Assembly (NCBI RefSeq): GCF_002284575.1
Contig: NZ_NPKJ01000060.1
Location: 358,515 to 422,514 of the forward strand
Direction of reading: 5' to 3'
Length of the DNA stretch: 64,000 bases
Origin: Mesorhizobium temperatum
GTDB lineage: Bacteria; Pseudomonadota; Alphaproteobacteria; Rhizobiales; Rhizobiaceae
How positions within the stretch are numbered: the stretch's first letter is position 1; every line of letters starts with the position of its first letter. Shown here piece by piece: positions 14,940 through 24,634 of the stretch. The notes beneath the pieces were generated by a model, which saw only the letters and a program-made list of their open reading frames with translations, was not told the origin of the DNA and did not search any database. Both the position numbers and the translations under genes were made by a program.

Positions 14940-15312
14940 GGCGCTCTCCTCGGCTTCGGGAAACACTCCCGCCGCGCAAGATAGGGTAGAAGCCCGCATG
15001 GTCCAGTCACGGATCAGTGAGGCCCTAGCATGCACTCCACAACGCCGGTCGGCCTGCATTGGCTATGGACCGTCGGAGCGATTTCCTTAGCTAGGATAAT
15101 TCAAGGCGACAACCGTGGGCCTTCTTCAGCGTCGTCGCCATGGCCTGTCTGCTGGTCTCGGCCCGAAAGGCCATGACGCGAATGCGCCGCATCTTCATCA
15201 AAATTTTGGTCATCTCCGACAATCTTGGCGGTGCTGTCGCAGTATGAACGAAAGCCGCCGGTAGTGATCCTGCCTACCCTGTGGCTGGCTCTGACAAGAA
15301 GGAACAACGCCC
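14940..15312. other. Intergenic stretch without a supported gene
   Basis: These 373 bases separate the hydrolase from the small membrane-protein gene. They must hold the hydrolase promoter on the minus strand. A 35-codon plus-strand frame (15140-15247) has no ribosome binding site, and I see no strong hairpin or RNA-gene signature. Confidence 0.5.
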
Positions 15313-15471
15313 ATGACCTTCCCGACCCCGATCCTCGTAAGCGCATTCGTGCTTGCCGGCGCTGCGCTGCTGGCGCTGCGGTCCGCCGCCTTGGCGGCCA
15401 GGCGATCGACGGTCAAGGTCCGCAGCAACCGGCGCCGGCCTGCCGGCAGCCGCTCGAAAACCAACGACTGA
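15313..15471 (+). CDS. Small single-span membrane protein
   Basis: A 52-residue peptide with AGAAGGA about 10 bases before its ATG. One hydrophobic segment (about 6-29, ILVSAFVLAGAALLALRSAA) is followed by a strongly basic tail (ARRSTVKVRSNRRRPAGSRS), which predicts an inner-membrane protein with a cytoplasmic tail. It is convergent with the glucose-type dehydrogenase, 5 bases apart. The family is not recognised. The clean ribosome binding site and clear membrane topology argue for a real gene. Confidence 0.55.
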   Translation: MTFPTPILVSAFVLAGAALLALRSAALAARRSTVKVRSNRRRPAGSRSKTND

Positions 15472-15476
15472 ACGCC

Positions 15477-17789
15477 TTATTTCGGCAGCGTATAGGCCAT
15501 CACGTAATCCCCCGGCTTGGTACCGACCGAGCCATGGCCGCCGGCGACGATGACCACGAACTGACGACCGTCGGCGACCGTGTAGGTCATCGGCGTCGAC
15601 TGCCCGCCGGCCGGCAGCCGGGTCTGCCATAGCTGCCTGCCGGTCGTCAGATCATAAGCGCGGAAAAAGTCGTCGACCGCAGCACCAAGGAAGGCGACGC
15701 CGCCGGCGGTGATCATCGGCCCGCCAATGCCCGGCACGCCGACCTTGAACGGCAGTGGCAGCGGCGTCATGTCGTAGACGGTGCCGTTGCGGTGTTTGTA
15801 GACGATCTTGCCGGTCCTGAGATCGACGCCCGCGACATAGCCCCAGGGCGGCGCTTGGCAGGGAATACCGAGCGGCGACAGAAACGGCTTCAATATCACT
15901 GCGTAAGGCGCACCGTCATTGCGATTTAGGCCCTGTTCGCTGCCCTTGGTATCGCCCGGCGGCGGCACGTCCGCGCGCGGGACCAGCCTGGAGATGAACG
16001 CCAGGTATGTCGGCATGCCGAACATCACCTGCCGGACCGGATCGACGGCGACGCCGCCCCAGTTGAATGTGCCGAAATTGCCGGGATAGATCAGCGAGCC
16101 TTGCAGCGACGGCGGCGTATAGCGGCCCTCGTAGCGCAGTTTCAGGAATTCGATCCGGCAGGCCAGCTGGTCAAACATGGTGATGCCCCACATGTCCGCC
16201 CCGGTCAGCGGCTTCGGATTGAAACTCAGATCCGAAGCCGGCTGCGTCGGCGAGGTGTGGTCGCCCTCGATCGCGCCGCCCGGCGCCGGCACTTCGTTGA
16301 CCGGGACGATCGGCTCGCCGCTGCGCCGGTCGAGCACATAGAGGTCGCCCTGCTTGGTCGGCCCGACCAGCGCCGGCACGACGCCGCCGGCCGTGGTGAT
16401 GTCGACCAGCGTCGGCTGTGCCGGCACGTCCATGTCCCACAGATCATGATGCACGGTCTGCCGCACCCAGCGCAATTGGCCGGTGTTGAGATCGAGCGCG
16501 GTGATCGAGGAGGAGAATTTCTCGACATTGGCGCTGCGCCCCAGGCCGAGCTGGTCCGGCGTCTGGTTGCCGAGCGGCACATAGAGCAAGCCGAGCTTCT
16601 CGTCGGCGCTCGCCGTCGACCACATGTTGGGCGAGTTGTGGGTATAGGTCTGATCCGGCGCCAGTGGCGTCGTCTGGTCCGGATTGCCGGAATCCCAGTT
16701 CCAAATCACGGCGCCGGTGTCGACGTCGAAGGCGCGGATGACGCCGGACGGCTCCTGCGTTGAATAATTGTCGTTGACCGCCCCGCCGACGATGATCTTG
16801 TTGGCGACGATCAGCGGCGCCGAAGTCGAATAATAATAGCCCGGCTTCGGATATGGCATGTTGGCGAGCAGGTTCAGTGTGCCGCTTTCGGCAAATGTGG
16901 GACAGACCTGGCCATTCGCGGCGTCGAGCGCGATCAGCCGAGCGTCGGATGTCGGCAGATAGATGCGTGCCGCACAAGGCTGGCCGGCGGCGATTTTGGC
17001 ATCGGCGTAATAGGACACGCCGCGGCAGGTCTGGTGCTGGCGATCCTTGTTCAACTTGATCTTGGGATCGAAGCGCCATTTCTCCTTGCCGCTGGCGGCA
17101 TCGATCGCAATGGCGAAATTGTGCGGTGTGCAGATGTAGAGCGTATCGGCAATCTTCAGCGCCGTCACCTGATAGGTCGTCTCACTGATGTCGTCGGGCC
17201 CTTTCACATCGCCGGTGCGATAGGTCCAGGCCGGCTGCAAATTGGCAACGTTTTCGGGGGTGATCTGGTCGAGCGGCGAATAGCGCTGGCCATACTGCGT
17301 GCGACCGTAATAGTGCCATTCGCCGGCTGGCACATTGCCGCCGAGATCGGCGGTCGGCGTCACCTTGTCGGTGTTGAGTTCGCCGGCAATATCCTTTGGA
17401 TCGGTCGTCATCGAATAGCCGGCGACGCCGATCGACGCCAGCACCGCGAGGATCAGCGGCGCGCGTCCATCGGGACCGGCGAGCCCGCGCCGCGCCCACG
17501 GCGTCAGCAGCCACAACGCGATAAGCACGATGATGCCGCCGCGCGGACCGAGCTCCCACCAGTCGAAGCCGGTTTCCCAGACCGCCCAGCAAAGCGTGCC
17601 GATGACGATCGCCGCGTACAGCCACAGCGCCATGGATTTGCGCCTGTAGAGCAGCCAGGCAGCGACGAGGAAGGCGATGCCGGCAATGATGTAATACCAA
17701 CTGCCGCCTAGCGAAGCTAACCAGATGCCGCCGCCGCCGAGTACCAGGCCGATGAGGAAAAGGATGAGGGAGGTGATGACGACAGCCAA
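15477..17789 (-). CDS. gcd: Membrane-bound PQQ-dependent dehydrogenase, glucose/quinate/shikimate type
   Basis: Oxidises glucose (or a related polyol/quinate) in the periplasm and feeds electrons to ubiquinone. From a TTG start at 17789 (GAAGGAG 7 bases upstream) it is 770 residues, the family's usual size; the ATG at 17969 adds an unlikely tail. Five membrane spans (about 2-145) precede an eight-bladed PQQ propeller (about 165-770). The catalytic Asp is in HHDLWDMD and the quinone/PQQ-contacting Lys in GPTKQGDLYVLDRRSG. GDVKGP and CRGVSYY match the family. PQQ synthesis genes are not in the window. Confidence 0.92.
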   Translation of the reverse strand: MAVVITSLILFLIGLVLGGGGIWLASLGGSWYYIIAGIAFLVAAWLLYRRKSMALWLYAAIVIGTLCWAVWETGFDWWELGPRGGIIVLIALWLLTPWARRGLAGPDGRAPLILAVLASIGVAGYSMTTDPKDIAGELNTDKVTPTADLGGNVPAGEWHYYGRTQYGQRYSPLDQITPENVANLQPAWTYRTGDVKGPDDISETTYQVTALKIADTLYICTPHNFAIAIDAASGKEKWRFDPKIKLNKDRQHQTCRGVSYYADAKIAAGQPCAARIYLPTSDARLIALDAANGQVCPTFAESGTLNLLANMPYPKPGYYYSTSAPLIVANKIIVGGAVNDNYSTQEPSGVIRAFDVDTGAVIWNWDSGNPDQTTPLAPDQTYTHNSPNMWSTASADEKLGLLYVPLGNQTPDQLGLGRSANVEKFSSSITALDLNTGQLRWVRQTVHHDLWDMDVPAQPTLVDITTAGGVVPALVGPTKQGDLYVLDRRSGEPIVPVNEVPAPGGAIEGDHTSPTQPASDLSFNPKPLTGADMWGITMFDQLACRIEFLKLRYEGRYTPPSLQGSLIYPGNFGTFNWGGVAVDPVRQVMFGMPTYLAFISRLVPRADVPPPGDTKGSEQGLNRNDGAPYAVILKPFLSPLGIPCQAPPWGYVAGVDLRTGKIVYKHRNGTVYDMTPLPLPFKVGVPGIGGPMITAGGVAFLGAAVDDFFRAYDLTTGRQLWQTRLPAGGQSTPMTYTVADGRQFVVIVAGGHGSVGTKPGDYVMAYTLPK

Positions 17790-18008
17790 GACGATGCTCC
17801 TTCGACTGGTGCGCGCTTCGCACGCGTCAATGGGCAACCCGGCATTGCGTTCCTGCCCCGAGCACAACTTTCTCCGGCCCGCCATGGCTGTCAAGCAGGC
17901 CGGCGCTATAGGTGGTGTTCTACCGGATTTGTAACTCCCCCGCCTGGATTGAGAACAAAACGGAGACACTTCTGGCCTTTCGCTGCCGAATCACTACATT
18001 CGGGGGAG

Positions 18009-20687
18009 ATGTCCGGCTTTTCGGAAGATATGCCTTTTTTTGACGAACCGAACGCGCGGCCCGTGGCCCCGTCGGGCATTGCCGCGCGCGCCATGGCTGC
18101 CCGCAGCGGCCACACCAATGCGCCCGACTATCTGAACGGCCTCAACCCCGAGCAGCGGCTGGCGGTGGAAACCACGGAAGGCCCGGTTCTGGTGCTGGCC
18201 GGCGCCGGCACCGGCAAGACACGCGTGTTGACCACCCGCATCGCTCACATCCTTGAGACCAAGAGGGCCGAGCCTTGGCAGATCCTCGCCGTCACCTTTA
18301 CCAACAAGGCCGCGCGCGAAATGAAGCAGCGCATTGGCCTGCTGGTCGGCCATCAGATAGAGGGCATGCCGTGGCTCGGCACCTTCCACTCGATTGGCGT
18401 GAAGCTGCTGCGCAGGCACGCCGAGCTTGCCGGGCTCAAATCCGACTTTACCATCCTCGACACCGACGACGTCGTTCGCCTGATCAAGCAGCTCATCCAG
18501 GCCGAAGGGCTGGACGACAAGCGCTGGCCGGCCAAGCAGTTCGCCCAGATGATCGACGGCTGGAAGAACAAGGGGCTTGGCCCTGCCGACATTCCCGAGG
18601 GCGACGCCCGCGCCTTCGCCAACGGCAAGGGCCGTGAGCTCTACAAGGCCTATCAGGAGCGGCTGAAAACGCTGAACGCTTGCGACTTCGGCGACCTCCT
18701 GTGCCACCCGATCCGCATCTTCCGCGCCAATCCGGACGTGCTGAAGGAGTATCACAAGCGCTTCCGCTACATCCTCGTCGACGAGTATCAGGACACCAAC
18801 ACCGCCCAATACATGTGGCTGCGCTTGCTGGCCCAGCGGCCGGACGCCGGACGCACTTCTACGTCGACAGGTTTGCGAACGGCTGACGGCCGCAAGCCCG
18901 ACCGGGCGTCCGAGCCGTTGCGAGGCCCCCGCGGAGGGCCCGTGCCGGCAGGCGCGGAACAGCCCGTGAGCGAAAGTAAAGTAAACATTTGCTGCGTCGG
19001 CGACGACGATCAATCCATCTATGGCTGGCGTGGGGCCGAGGTCGACAACATCCTGCGCTTCGACAAGGATTTCCCCGGCGCCGCGATCATCCGGCTGGAG
19101 CGCAACTACCGCTCCACTGCGCACATCCTCGGCACCGCCTCCCATCTCATCGCCCACAATGAAGGCCGCTTCGGCAAGACGCTGTTCACCGAAAAGGTCG
19201 CAGAGGACGACGAGAAGGTGCATGTCCATGCCGCCTGGGATTCCGAGGAAGAGGCCCGCGCCGTCGGCGAAACCATCGAGGCCTACCAGCGGCAGAAGCA
19301 TAACCTCAACGACATGGCCATTCTTGTCCGCGCGTCCTTCCAGATGCGCGAGTTTGAGGACCGCTTCGTCACGCTCGGCCTCAACTATCGCGTCATTGGC
19401 GGCCCGCGCTTCTACGAGCGTCTCGAAATCCGCGATGCGCTGGCCTTCTTCCGCGTCGTCGCGCAAGGGGCAGACGACCTCGCCTTCGAGCGCATCGTCA
19501 ACGTGCCGAAGCGCGGGCTGGGCGAAGCCACCATCCGCCAGATCCACGACACCGCCAGGGCGCTTCGCATCCCGATGCTGGAGGCTGCGGAAAAACTCGC
19601 CGAGAGCGACGAATTGAAGCCGAAGCCGCGCGCAGCGCTGCGCGAAGTCGCCGCCAATTTCGAGCGCTGGCAGAAGGCGCTGGAGACCACGCCGCACACC
19701 GAGCTCGCCGAGATCATCCTGGAGGAGAGCGGCTACACCGACATGTGGAAGAACGACCGCTCGGTGGAAGCTCCCGGCCGATTGGAAAACCTCAAGGAAC
19801 TGATCCGCTCCATGGAGGAGTATGAATCGCTGCGCTCCTTCCTTGAACATGTCGCTCTGGTGATGGACGCCGAGCAGAACGCCGAGCTCGACGCCGTCAA
19901 CATCATGACGCTGCATTCGGCCAAGGGCCTCGAATTCGAGACCGTTTTTCTCCCCGGTTGGGAGGAAGGTCTTTTTCCACACCAGCGCGCGCTCGACGAG
20001 GGCGGCCGCTCCGGGCTGGAGGAAGAACGGCGGCTGGCCTATGTCGGGCTGACCCGCGCCAAGAAGAACCTGCATTTGTGGTTCGTCTCCAACCGCCGCA
20101 TCCACGGCCTGTGGCAATCGACCATCCCGTCGCGCTTCCTCGATGAATTGCCGGAAGCCCATGTCGAGGTCGCCGAGGGCGGCAACTCCTATGGCGGGTA
20201 CGGCAATGCCTACGGCGGCGGCTCCTTCGCCTCCGGACGAGGCGGCCAGGGGGCAGGAAGGCAGAACCCCTATGGCGCTTCGCGCTTCGACAATGTTGGC
20301 GGCAATACAGGCGGCACCGAGAAATCCGGCGCCTTTTCCAACACCTATGCGACGCCGGGCTGGCAGCGCGCGCAACAGAACCGCACCGAGGCGACCGACC
20401 GCAACTGGGGCTCGCGTTCCGGCCATCAGGTCGAGCGCATCGGCTATGGCGAGACCGACAGCGGCTATGGCGCCGGCCGCACCTCGATCAAGGGCCGCAC
20501 CATCGACGGCGAACTGGTCGCCAAGTCCGTTGCCGACAAGCCGTCGGCCTTCAATGTCGGCGACCGCGTCTTCCACCAGAAATTCGGCAACGGCAACATT
20601 GCCGCCATCGAAGGCAACAAGCTGACCATCGACTTCGACAAGGCCGGCCAGAAACGCGTGCTGGACGGGTTTGTCACCGGGGTGTGA
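18009..20687 (+). CDS. uvrD: UvrD/PcrA-type superfamily 1 DNA helicase with in-frame insertion
   Basis: A 3'-5' helicase used in excision and mismatch repair; 892 residues from the ATG at 18009 (18030 is an alternative). It shows motif I AGAGTGKTR (about 65), Ia AVTFTNKAAREM, II LVDEYQDTN (about 258), III GDDDQSIYGWRGAE (about 331), IV ERNYRS, V LHSAKGLEFETVFLPG and VI VGLTRAKKNL. The C-terminus carries a Gly/Tyr/Asn-rich linker and a Tudor-like end (VGDRVFHQKFGNGNI). Residues about 278-325, between motifs II and III, are a foreign-looking Arg/Pro/Ser insertion absent from typical relatives. Confidence 0.93.
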   Translation: MSGFSEDMPFFDEPNARPVAPSGIAARAMAARSGHTNAPDYLNGLNPEQRLAVETTEGPVLVLAGAGTGKTRVLTTRIAHILETKRAEPWQILAVTFTNKAAREMKQRIGLLVGHQIEGMPWLGTFHSIGVKLLRRHAELAGLKSDFTILDTDDVVRLIKQLIQAEGLDDKRWPAKQFAQMIDGWKNKGLGPADIPEGDARAFANGKGRELYKAYQERLKTLNACDFGDLLCHPIRIFRANPDVLKEYHKRFRYILVDEYQDTNTAQYMWLRLLAQRPDAGRTSTSTGLRTADGRKPDRASEPLRGPRGGPVPAGAEQPVSESKVNICCVGDDDQSIYGWRGAEVDNILRFDKDFPGAAIIRLERNYRSTAHILGTASHLIAHNEGRFGKTLFTEKVAEDDEKVHVHAAWDSEEEARAVGETIEAYQRQKHNLNDMAILVRASFQMREFEDRFVTLGLNYRVIGGPRFYERLEIRDALAFFRVVAQGADDLAFERIVNVPKRGLGEATIRQIHDTARALRIPMLEAAEKLAESDELKPKPRAALREVAANFERWQKALETTPHTELAEIILEESGYTDMWKNDRSVEAPGRLENLKELIRSMEEYESLRSFLEHVALVMDAEQNAELDAVNIMTLHSAKGLEFETVFLPGWEEGLFPHQRALDEGGRSGLEEERRLAYVGLTRAKKNLHLWFVSNRRIHGLWQSTIPSRFLDELPEAHVEVAEGGNSYGGYGNAYGGGSFASGRGGQGAGRQNPYGASRFDNVGGNTGGTEKSGAFSNTYATPGWQRAQQNRTEATDRNWGSRSGHQVERIGYGETDSGYGAGRTSIKGRTIDGELVAKSVADKPSAFNVGDRVFHQKFGNGNIAAIEGNKLTIDFDKAGQKRVLDGFVTGV
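18843..18985 (+). repeat. Hairpin-rich in-frame insertion within uvrD
   Basis: A roughly 140-base block with low-complexity coding sense interrupts uvrD without breaking its frame. Inverted arms AACGGCT (18878-18884) / AGCCGTT (18913-18919) enclose GCCCG-AC-CGGGC, and a second hairpin GGCCC / GGGCC follows (18924-18928, 18936-18940). E. coli UvrD goes directly from LLAGD to the GDDDQSIY strand here. The edges are uncertain by about 10 bases. Confidence 0.75.
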
Positions 20688-20696
20688 GTATCCCCC

Positions 20697-21745
20697 TCAC
20701 CGATACCGCGCCTGGTTCCATTTGTGGCCGAGCAGCGACAGGATGATGATCAGCCCGTTGAAGAACTGGACATAGAAGCCGCTCAGGCCTGCCGCGACGA
20801 CGCCGGTCTGGATGAACGACACGGTGACGGCGCCGATGGCGCCGCCGACCACGGTACCGACCCCGCCCCAGGTCGGCGTGCCGCCAACGAACACCGATGC
20901 CAGCACCGGCAGCAAATAGCCGTCGCCAGCCGTCGGCCACCAGGTGAAGTTGATCATCACCGAGAAGGTGCCGGCGATCGCCGCCCCGATGCCGACGAAG
21001 ACGAACACTTTCACCCGCACGCGCTTGACGTCGATGCCCATCTGTTGGGCGCTGTCGGGATTGTCGCCGACCACCTTCACCTGCGCGCCGAAGCGATGCC
21101 TGTTGTAGAGCAGCGCCGACAGCACGACGAAGCCGATGGCCCAGAAGATCTGCACCGGGATGCCGTAGAGTTGGCTGGAGAAGATCTTGTAGGCCCAACT
21201 GTCGGCAAGGCTGGTCAGCGCCGTCGACCTGCCTTCGTTGATAATCTGGATCAGGCCGCGCAGCAGGAAATTCATGCCGAGCGTGGCGATCAGCGACGAC
21301 AGCCCGCCATAGACGACCAGCGACCCGACCAGGAAGCCGAGCAACGTGCCCGTTGCAATGGCGGCGGCGATGCCGAGAAACGGGTCGTAGCCGGCCTGCA
21401 CGACCAGCGCGAAGACCCATGAGGCAAAACCCATCGTCGCCGGAAACGACAGGTCGATCTCGCCGCAGGTGACGACGAAGACCAGCGGCACCACCACGAA
21501 CAGCGCTACCGGCAGCGTGGTGAGCACGGAGCTGTAGAGATACCAGGTGGTGAAGACGGTCGGGTTGGCGATCATGAACACTGTCATCATCACCACGAAC
21601 ACGGCAAGCGTGCCGAGTGCGGCGCGGTTGTCGAGGATGAAGCCGCGCATCCGGTGATCAGATGGGTGTTTCCACTCTTTCCGGGGATTGCCGGGACGGG
21701 AGATGCCGGCGGACGGCTCGTGCAGATCGGGCTCTATTGTCTTGC

Positions 21746-21749
<4 letters not shown>
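20697..21749 (-). CDS. ABC transporter permease, sugar (ribose) type
   Basis: A 350-residue inner-membrane permease of the BPD_transp_2/RbsC family with about ten hydrophobic segments. Typical motifs are TCGEIDLSFPATMGFASW near 115-130 and NPDSAQQMGIDVKRVRVKVF in the cytoplasmic loop, which contacts the ATPase. It is the distal gene of the transporter operon. Its ATG overlaps the ATPase stop (ATGA), so translation is coupled. It is convergent with uvrD, with 9 bases between the stops. Confidence 0.93.
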
Positions 21750-22543
<794 letters not shown>

Positions 22544-22606
22544 TGCGATCCTCGCTTGGTTCCGGCTGCCGGTCGGCCTGCCCGACCGGCATGCCGTGTT
22601 AGAAAG

Positions 22607-23620
22607 TCAGCGCAGCGCCTGCTTGGCGAGCTCGGCGACGATCTCGTAATTCTCAGGCGTGACGAAGCCGGCGCCGGTGTCGACATTCATTGGCGCTAGG
22701 CCCAGCACCGCCTGCTGGCAGAGGCTGAGGATCGGCAGATAACCCTGCAGGAACGGCTGCTGGTCGGCCGTCAGCTGCACCCAGCCGCCCTTGAAGCCCT
22801 CGACGATCTGCGGGCTGGTGTCGAAGCCGAAATTGAAGATATCGCCCGCCTTCCTGCCCGCCGCCTGCATGTAAGTCGGGACGTTGCCCAGCATCTGTCC
22901 GCCGGGATAGCCAACCGCCTTGACGTCGGGATTGTTGAGGAGTGCTGCGGTAATCACCGGAATGGCCAGATTGGGGTCGGAAGCCCATTCGCCGCTCGGC
23001 GGCGAGGAGAGCTGGATGACCTCGACGCCCGCCTCTTTCAGGGCGGCGACCGTGCCGCGCTCGCGCGCGCCGCGGTTCTCGTTCTCGAACGGGCCGATCA
23101 TGATCGCCTTGTCGCCGGCCTTGAGCCCGGCCAGCTTGAACGCCTCGGCGCCGAGCGCCCGGCCTTGCTGCTCCTGCTGGGCGCCGACATAGCCGCCGCC
23201 GAACGCTGCCGTGACCTTCGGCACCGGCACGTTCTGGTACATCATCCTGATGCCGTCCTTGTGCGCCTGTTCGGCCAGCGGCATGATCGAAGCATCGCCC
23301 GGGTGGCCCATCATGGCGATGCCGCCGGGCTTGACCGCGACGGCCTCGCGCAATTGCTGCACCATCTTCTCGACATCCCATTGGGAAAAGATGTAGTCGA
23401 CCTTCGGCCCAAGATCGGCCTCGGCCTGCTTGGCGCCATTGTAGACGATGGTGCCGAAGGCGTCGCCCTCGGCGCCGCCGACGAAGAAGCGGATATGGAC
23501 GTCCTTGCACCACTGGGCATCGAGCGCCTGGGCGGGCAAGGTGGAGATTGCGGCGGCGAGCGCCGTGGCGGCCGCCAGGACGGTCGAGCGCAGAACTGTC
23601 CTTCTCATCGTGATGCTCAT
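22607..23620 (-). CDS. Periplasmic sugar-binding protein of ABC transporter
   Basis: A 337-residue substrate-binding protein (Peripla_BP_4 / ribose-binding family). The signal peptide is about 1-32 (MRRTVLRSTVLAAATALAAA, cleaved near AQA-LD). The type-I periplasmic fold follows, with GGIAMMGHPGD and AVGYPGGQMLGNVPTYMQAAG. The start at 23620 has GGGAGGA upstream; the longer frame is not supported. It is the first gene of the transport part of the operon. The sugar is unknown. Confidence 0.92.
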   Translation of the reverse strand: MSITMRRTVLRSTVLAAATALAAAISTLPAQALDAQWCKDVHIRFFVGGAEGDAFGTIVYNGAKQAEADLGPKVDYIFSQWDVEKMVQQLREAVAVKPGGIAMMGHPGDASIMPLAEQAHKDGIRMMYQNVPVPKVTAAFGGGYVGAQQEQQGRALGAEAFKLAGLKAGDKAIMIGPFENENRGARERGTVAALKEAGVEVIQLSSPPSGEWASDPNLAIPVITAALLNNPDVKAVGYPGGQMLGNVPTYMQAAGRKAGDIFNFGFDTSPQIVEGFKGGWVQLTADQQPFLQGYLPILSLCQQAVLGLAPMNVDTGAGFVTPENYEIVAELAKQALR

Positions 23621-23722
23621 GCACGTTCCTCCCTTTGTTCCCTCGCAAGCCGAGGGGTTTTCGACGAATGCTTCGGCTTCTCGCCGCAATGCTTCGCTGG
23701 CCGGCTCCTCGCGCCGGCCACC

Positions 23723-24634
23723 TCACGCCGGGTTCGGCAGATATGTCGCACCTCCCCGGCATTGCTTGAGGTAATCGAGCGAGCGAGCCTGCCCTGTAAT
23801 CTCAAGGTCGCCGCGGTAAACCGGGTCGTGCCAGCCCTCGATGTCGATGGCGCCCTTGTATCCGGCCAGCCGCAATTCGCTGATCACCCCCGTCCAGTCG
23901 CTGTCGCCGAAGCCCGGCGTGCGCATCTGCACGAACGGCAGCCGGCCGAACACGCCATGCTCGCGGATCACGTCCCAGCGCACCGTCGCGTCCTTGCCGT
24001 GGACATGGAAGATGCGCGGCGCCCATTTGCGGATCTGCGGGATCGGATCGATCAGATAGACGAGCTGGTGGCAGGGCTCCCATTCCAGGCCGAGATTGTC
24101 ATCGGGCAATTCGTTGAACATCAGCTCCCAGGCGTCCGGATTGTGGGCGATGTTCCAGTCTCCATCAGCCCAGTTGCCGTCCATCGCGCAATTCTCGAAG
24201 GCGATGCGCACGCCCTTGTCGGCGGCGCGCCGAGCCAGTGGTCCCCAGACCTCGCGGAAGCGCGGCAGGCTGTCGGGCAGCGGCTTGCCGCGGAGGCGGC
24301 CGGTGAAGCCGCTCACCATCGAGGTGCCGAACAGATGCGCATGATCGATGGCCGTTTCCCATGCGTGAAGCACGCCGCGATCGACATCGCCGCTTTCCAG
24401 CGGATTGCCGAACACGCCGAGCGAGGAGACGACGACGTCGGCGTCGCCGATCGCCTCGCGGATCTGGCCGGCCAGCCGTGGAAGATCCTTGCCGCCCAGC
24501 GTCTGCCAGAAGAAGGGCTGGATGCTCTCGAAGCCGAGCGGCAGGATCGCCTTGATATAAGCGGCCGGGTCATCGAGATTGGCCCGCACCATGGTGCCGA
24601 TCCTGATGTCGAGAAGCGGGTTTGGCATCGTCAT
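23723..24634 (-). CDS. Sugar phosphate isomerase/epimerase family protein
   Basis: A 303-residue TIM-barrel enzyme of the AP_endonuc_2 (xylose-isomerase-like) superfamily, which uses a divalent metal to isomerise or epimerise sugars. Metal-ligand positions are visible in IAFENCAMDG, GLEWEPCHQLV, FHVHGKDA and IDIEGWHDP. Its ATG at 24634 overlaps the upstream dehydrogenase stop (ATGA). A second ATG at 24628 has better ribosome-binding spacing. Its place in the sugar operon implies a role in breaking down the imported sugar. Confidence 0.88.
   Translation of the reverse strand: MTMPNPLLDIRIGTMVRANLDDPAAYIKAILPLGFESIQPFFWQTLGGKDLPRLAGQIREAIGDADVVVSSLGVFGNPLESGDVDRGVLHAWETAIDHAHLFGTSMVSGFTGRLRGKPLPDSLPRFREVWGPLARRAADKGVRIAFENCAMDGNWADGDWNIAHNPDAWELMFNELPDDNLGLEWEPCHQLVYLIDPIPQIRKWAPRIFHVHGKDATVRWDVIREHGVFGRLPFVQMRTPGFGDSDWTGVISELRLAGYKGAIDIEGWHDPVYRGDLEITGQARSLDYLKQCRGGATYLPNPA

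Noticed and set aside
15140..15247. A 35-codon plus-strand frame in the 373-base gap before the small membrane-protein gene
   Set aside because: No ribosome binding site and no recognisable features.
17994..20576. An 860-codon open frame on the minus strand opposite uvrD
   Set aside because: It is a GC-bias shadow of uvrD, with no ribosome binding site, no recognisable domain and inconsistent composition.
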